This document shows positions 63,401-64,000 of a stretch of DNA of 64,000 bases, piece after piece. The position numbers were made by a program, and so were the translations under genes. Positions within the stretch are counted from its first letter, which is position 1. Each line of letters starts with the position of its first letter. The notes beneath the pieces are model-generated. The model searched no databases. It was not told where the DNA came from and saw only the letters and a list, made by a program, of their open reading frames with translations. This stretch comes from Microbispora rosea. GTDB taxonomy: Bacteria; Actinomycetota; Actinomycetes; Streptosporangiales; Streptosporangiaceae. The stretch is from assembly GCF_900156315.1 (NCBI RefSeq), contig NZ_FTNI01000012.1, positions 62,001 through 126,000 on the forward strand. Reading direction: 5' to 3'.

Positions 63401-64000
63401 GGCGAGGTAGTCGTCCACGGCCGGCCCGGCGATGAGCTGACCGACGACGGCCCGCAGCTCCTGGGTGAGATCGACCAGCTGGAGGAAGACCGACCGGCAG
63501 TCGATGCACTCGGCCACGTGGGCGTCGACCGCGCCGGCCTCCTGCTTGGGCAGGCCGTTCTCGACATAGCGCAGGATCATGGACAGGATCGGCCGGCACT
63601 CGGCACGTGGGCCGTTCTCCAGGTGTAGCCGCAGGTACGACTCCCGCAGGCCCTGACGGGCCCTCCGGGTGAGCAGGGCCGCGGCCCTGCCCGACAGGCC
63701 GAGCAGCGGGCCCGCGTCGGCGGGCCTGCCGCCCTCGATCTCCACGTGCCACAGCAACGCGCGCCAGCGTTCCGGCAGCGAGCGGTACGCGCGGGCGAGC
63801 GGCGAGCGCTCCAGCCCCGTGAGTTCGGGGTCCACGTAGAGGGAGTCGCCGTCGGCCAGGTCGGCCACTCCGGCGGCGGCGTAGCGGCGCACGGACGCGA
63901 GGAGGTAGGGCCGGAACGCGCAGGCGGGCCCGCCGCCCCGCCGCATCGCTTCGAGCACCCTCGCGAAGGTCTCGGCGAGGAGGTCCTCGACCGCGTCCTC
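60461..64000 (-). CDS. Sigma factor fused to zinc finger, membrane helix and large extracytoplasmic domain (N-terminus off the window)
   Basis: About 1180 codons are visible; the start lies past the right edge. First comes the end of a sigma-70 region 2 (EDLLAETFARVLEAMRRG) and region 4 (LTGLERSPLARAYRSLPERWRALLWH, SGRAAALLTRRARQGLRESYL). Then a zf-HC2 anti-sigma-type finger (DAHVAECIDCRSVFLQL), a basic Gly-rich part, one membrane span (VLGGVAVAALVTAAFLLVA, near 62,870), a ~450-residue Gly/Arg/Gln/Ser low-complexity stalk, and a C-terminal extracytoplasmic domain with beta-rich segments (VRLRNAGGAATGEVAATV; VLWAGLYWSGG; WGLVVMAEDA). A sigma factor built with its own anti-sigma and sensor domains is a known but rare ECF design. 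Confidence 0.82.
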   Translation of the reverse strand, partial: EDAVEDLLAETFARVLEAMRRGGGPACAFRPYLLASVRRYAAAGVADLADGDSLYVDPELTGLERSPLARAYRSLPERWRALLWHVEIEGGRPADAGPLLGLSGRAAALLTRRARQGLRESYLRLHLENGPRAECRPILSMILRYVENGLPKQEAGAVDAHVAECIDCRSVFLQLVDLTQELRAVVGQLIAGPAVDDYLADLATATATGSRSYGGGVTGGSVRGGGVRGRVGAGARARLEAVRHHIGALTSRADRRIRGGVRAAQGETDPMGRTRGRVDGLLRGAYGRARTATRRACARVSAAPGAVYGRARVMTRRVSAKVGPRVSKVGPKVVRAPRVAFARARAALARLSALVRSVPTPHRAVLGGVAVAALVTAAFLLVAQPTGVLFTGGPGGQDGTRALDRPQPADSAASRSRAATGHTEAAGVPSPYDPRRPSAQASPTAVSGPTPQTADDPVAGSGAGGWSGGIALGMPEITGRVTPGADRRSPQEEPAAQADPARAGDNLPVPRRDDGRPAASGVEGRDSGQHAGADRESGRLTGGGQGGIGQTGRGQGGSAQTGRGQDSRGQGSSGQGSRGQAGRRPVSEPDTTTVVAGRERDSRPGDAAGASAPERQQVRGRLSRRPYQDHRAQVPGQDGGQGGGQARSRDSGQGGGQVRSQGSGPSSAQGRAQAQGRAQTGARQTPERARERHESQAARPAADRTSPERPGTAQGRRQAADRGREVREHARSGQSGTGAHKAAQSGRTAESGKKAKQALVAAVDPLGALLRGQSGLVAVRLRNAGGAATGEVAATVTLPPGVRYLGQDGRDARGRAARDGWSCGASGRSVADRTTGRTTGQTVRCVRGPLAADEVTAIFLKVAVAADAPTGRAFTVRIRSGRLETTATSTVGVRASGAAARFAADGRLLARVVGNALVSSAGPAVPCGAAAGGRGRDSGTSVPVDLDRDPSTRTSSCADLDLPAGSRVLWAGLYWSGGGRGAVPAGDIRVRAPGTPGYATLHAAEVTRRDLPAGSGYQAFADVTSLVRTAGGGRWWVAGAPARTGPVRHAAWGLVVMAEDARQPYTRAVVLDAAAVIGSEEKALRLPLDGLAPDGAPARIDLMVWNGEGVRAGVVTMSDRARGDGEDRSGEGVLGEEDAGGVAVDTLHALLGPHPALQLATRRDPVFFGVAVVSARTWS

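Overview
The window is about 70% G+C, with GTG starts, short overlaps between genes, and many two-component, LuxR-type and F420-dependent proteins. This fits a filamentous actinomycete. Streptosporangiales (for example Nonomuraea or Streptosporangium relatives) is my best guess, from gene style only.

Region 1 (1-12,486) is the most interesting part: an apparent class V lanthipeptide (RiPP) cluster with three precursor peptides. It holds the end of an APH-like kinase, a HopA1-type lyase, an IS3 transposase remnant embedded in the operon, a two-gene ABC efflux pump, an F420-dependent LLM reductase (candidate D-amino-acid maker), a LanD-like cysteine decarboxylase, and a kinase-fold protein that has lost its catalytic residues. 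Then come precursor 1, a fused ABC exporter, a 32-residue membrane microprotein, precursor 2 and an active/inactive pair of M16 peptidases. Precursor 3 and a small L7/L12-like protein lie on the opposite strand. All three precursors share the leader block GYxAYTxAEE and the junction AP(A/G)TTP. All three cores contain S(S/T)xxC and end in TxxxGC, as expected for one lanthionine-type ring plus a C-terminal aminovinyl(methyl)cysteine. Hairpins follow each precursor gene.

Region 2 (12,737-22,316) has an XRE regulator, then a minus-strand run: histidine kinase, response regulator, cation/proton antiporter, and a tight four-gene oxidative operon (acyl-adenylating ligase, FOXRED2-like flavoprotein, FMN alpha-hydroxyacid dehydrogenase, unusual membrane-anchored P450). 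The product is unknown.

Region 3 (22,587-46,203) is accessory/housekeeping DNA: acetyltransferases, DUF2000/AraC, MFS pumps, F420 PPOX protein, a GntR-TetR fusion regulator with a perfect inverted-repeat operator opposite a TetX-like monooxygenase, a DUF5999/HATPase pair, an NB-ARC LuxR regulator, Nudix, GlxA-type regulator, a DUF1778/GNAT toxin-antitoxin pair, an SDR/HxlR pair, MBL hydrolase, RlmA-type rRNA methyltransferase and a MacB-like ABC system. Gene fragments and short duplications (27.2 kb, 38.3 kb) mark past rearrangement.

Region 4 (46,424-64,000) is regulatory: a SnoaL-like protein, two gene relics, a large LuxR (LAL) regulator, an S9 peptidase homologue lacking Ser and His of the triad, and an osaC/osaA/osaB-like set (SpoIIE phosphatase divergent from a seven-HAMP hybrid kinase and a response regulator). 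A NYN-domain protein with a long repetitive linker follows, then an edge-truncated sigma factor fused to a zinc finger, a membrane helix and a large extracytoplasmic domain.

I saw no rRNA, tRNA, CRISPR array or replication origin. Promoter calls are weak by nature; hairpins were read by eye.
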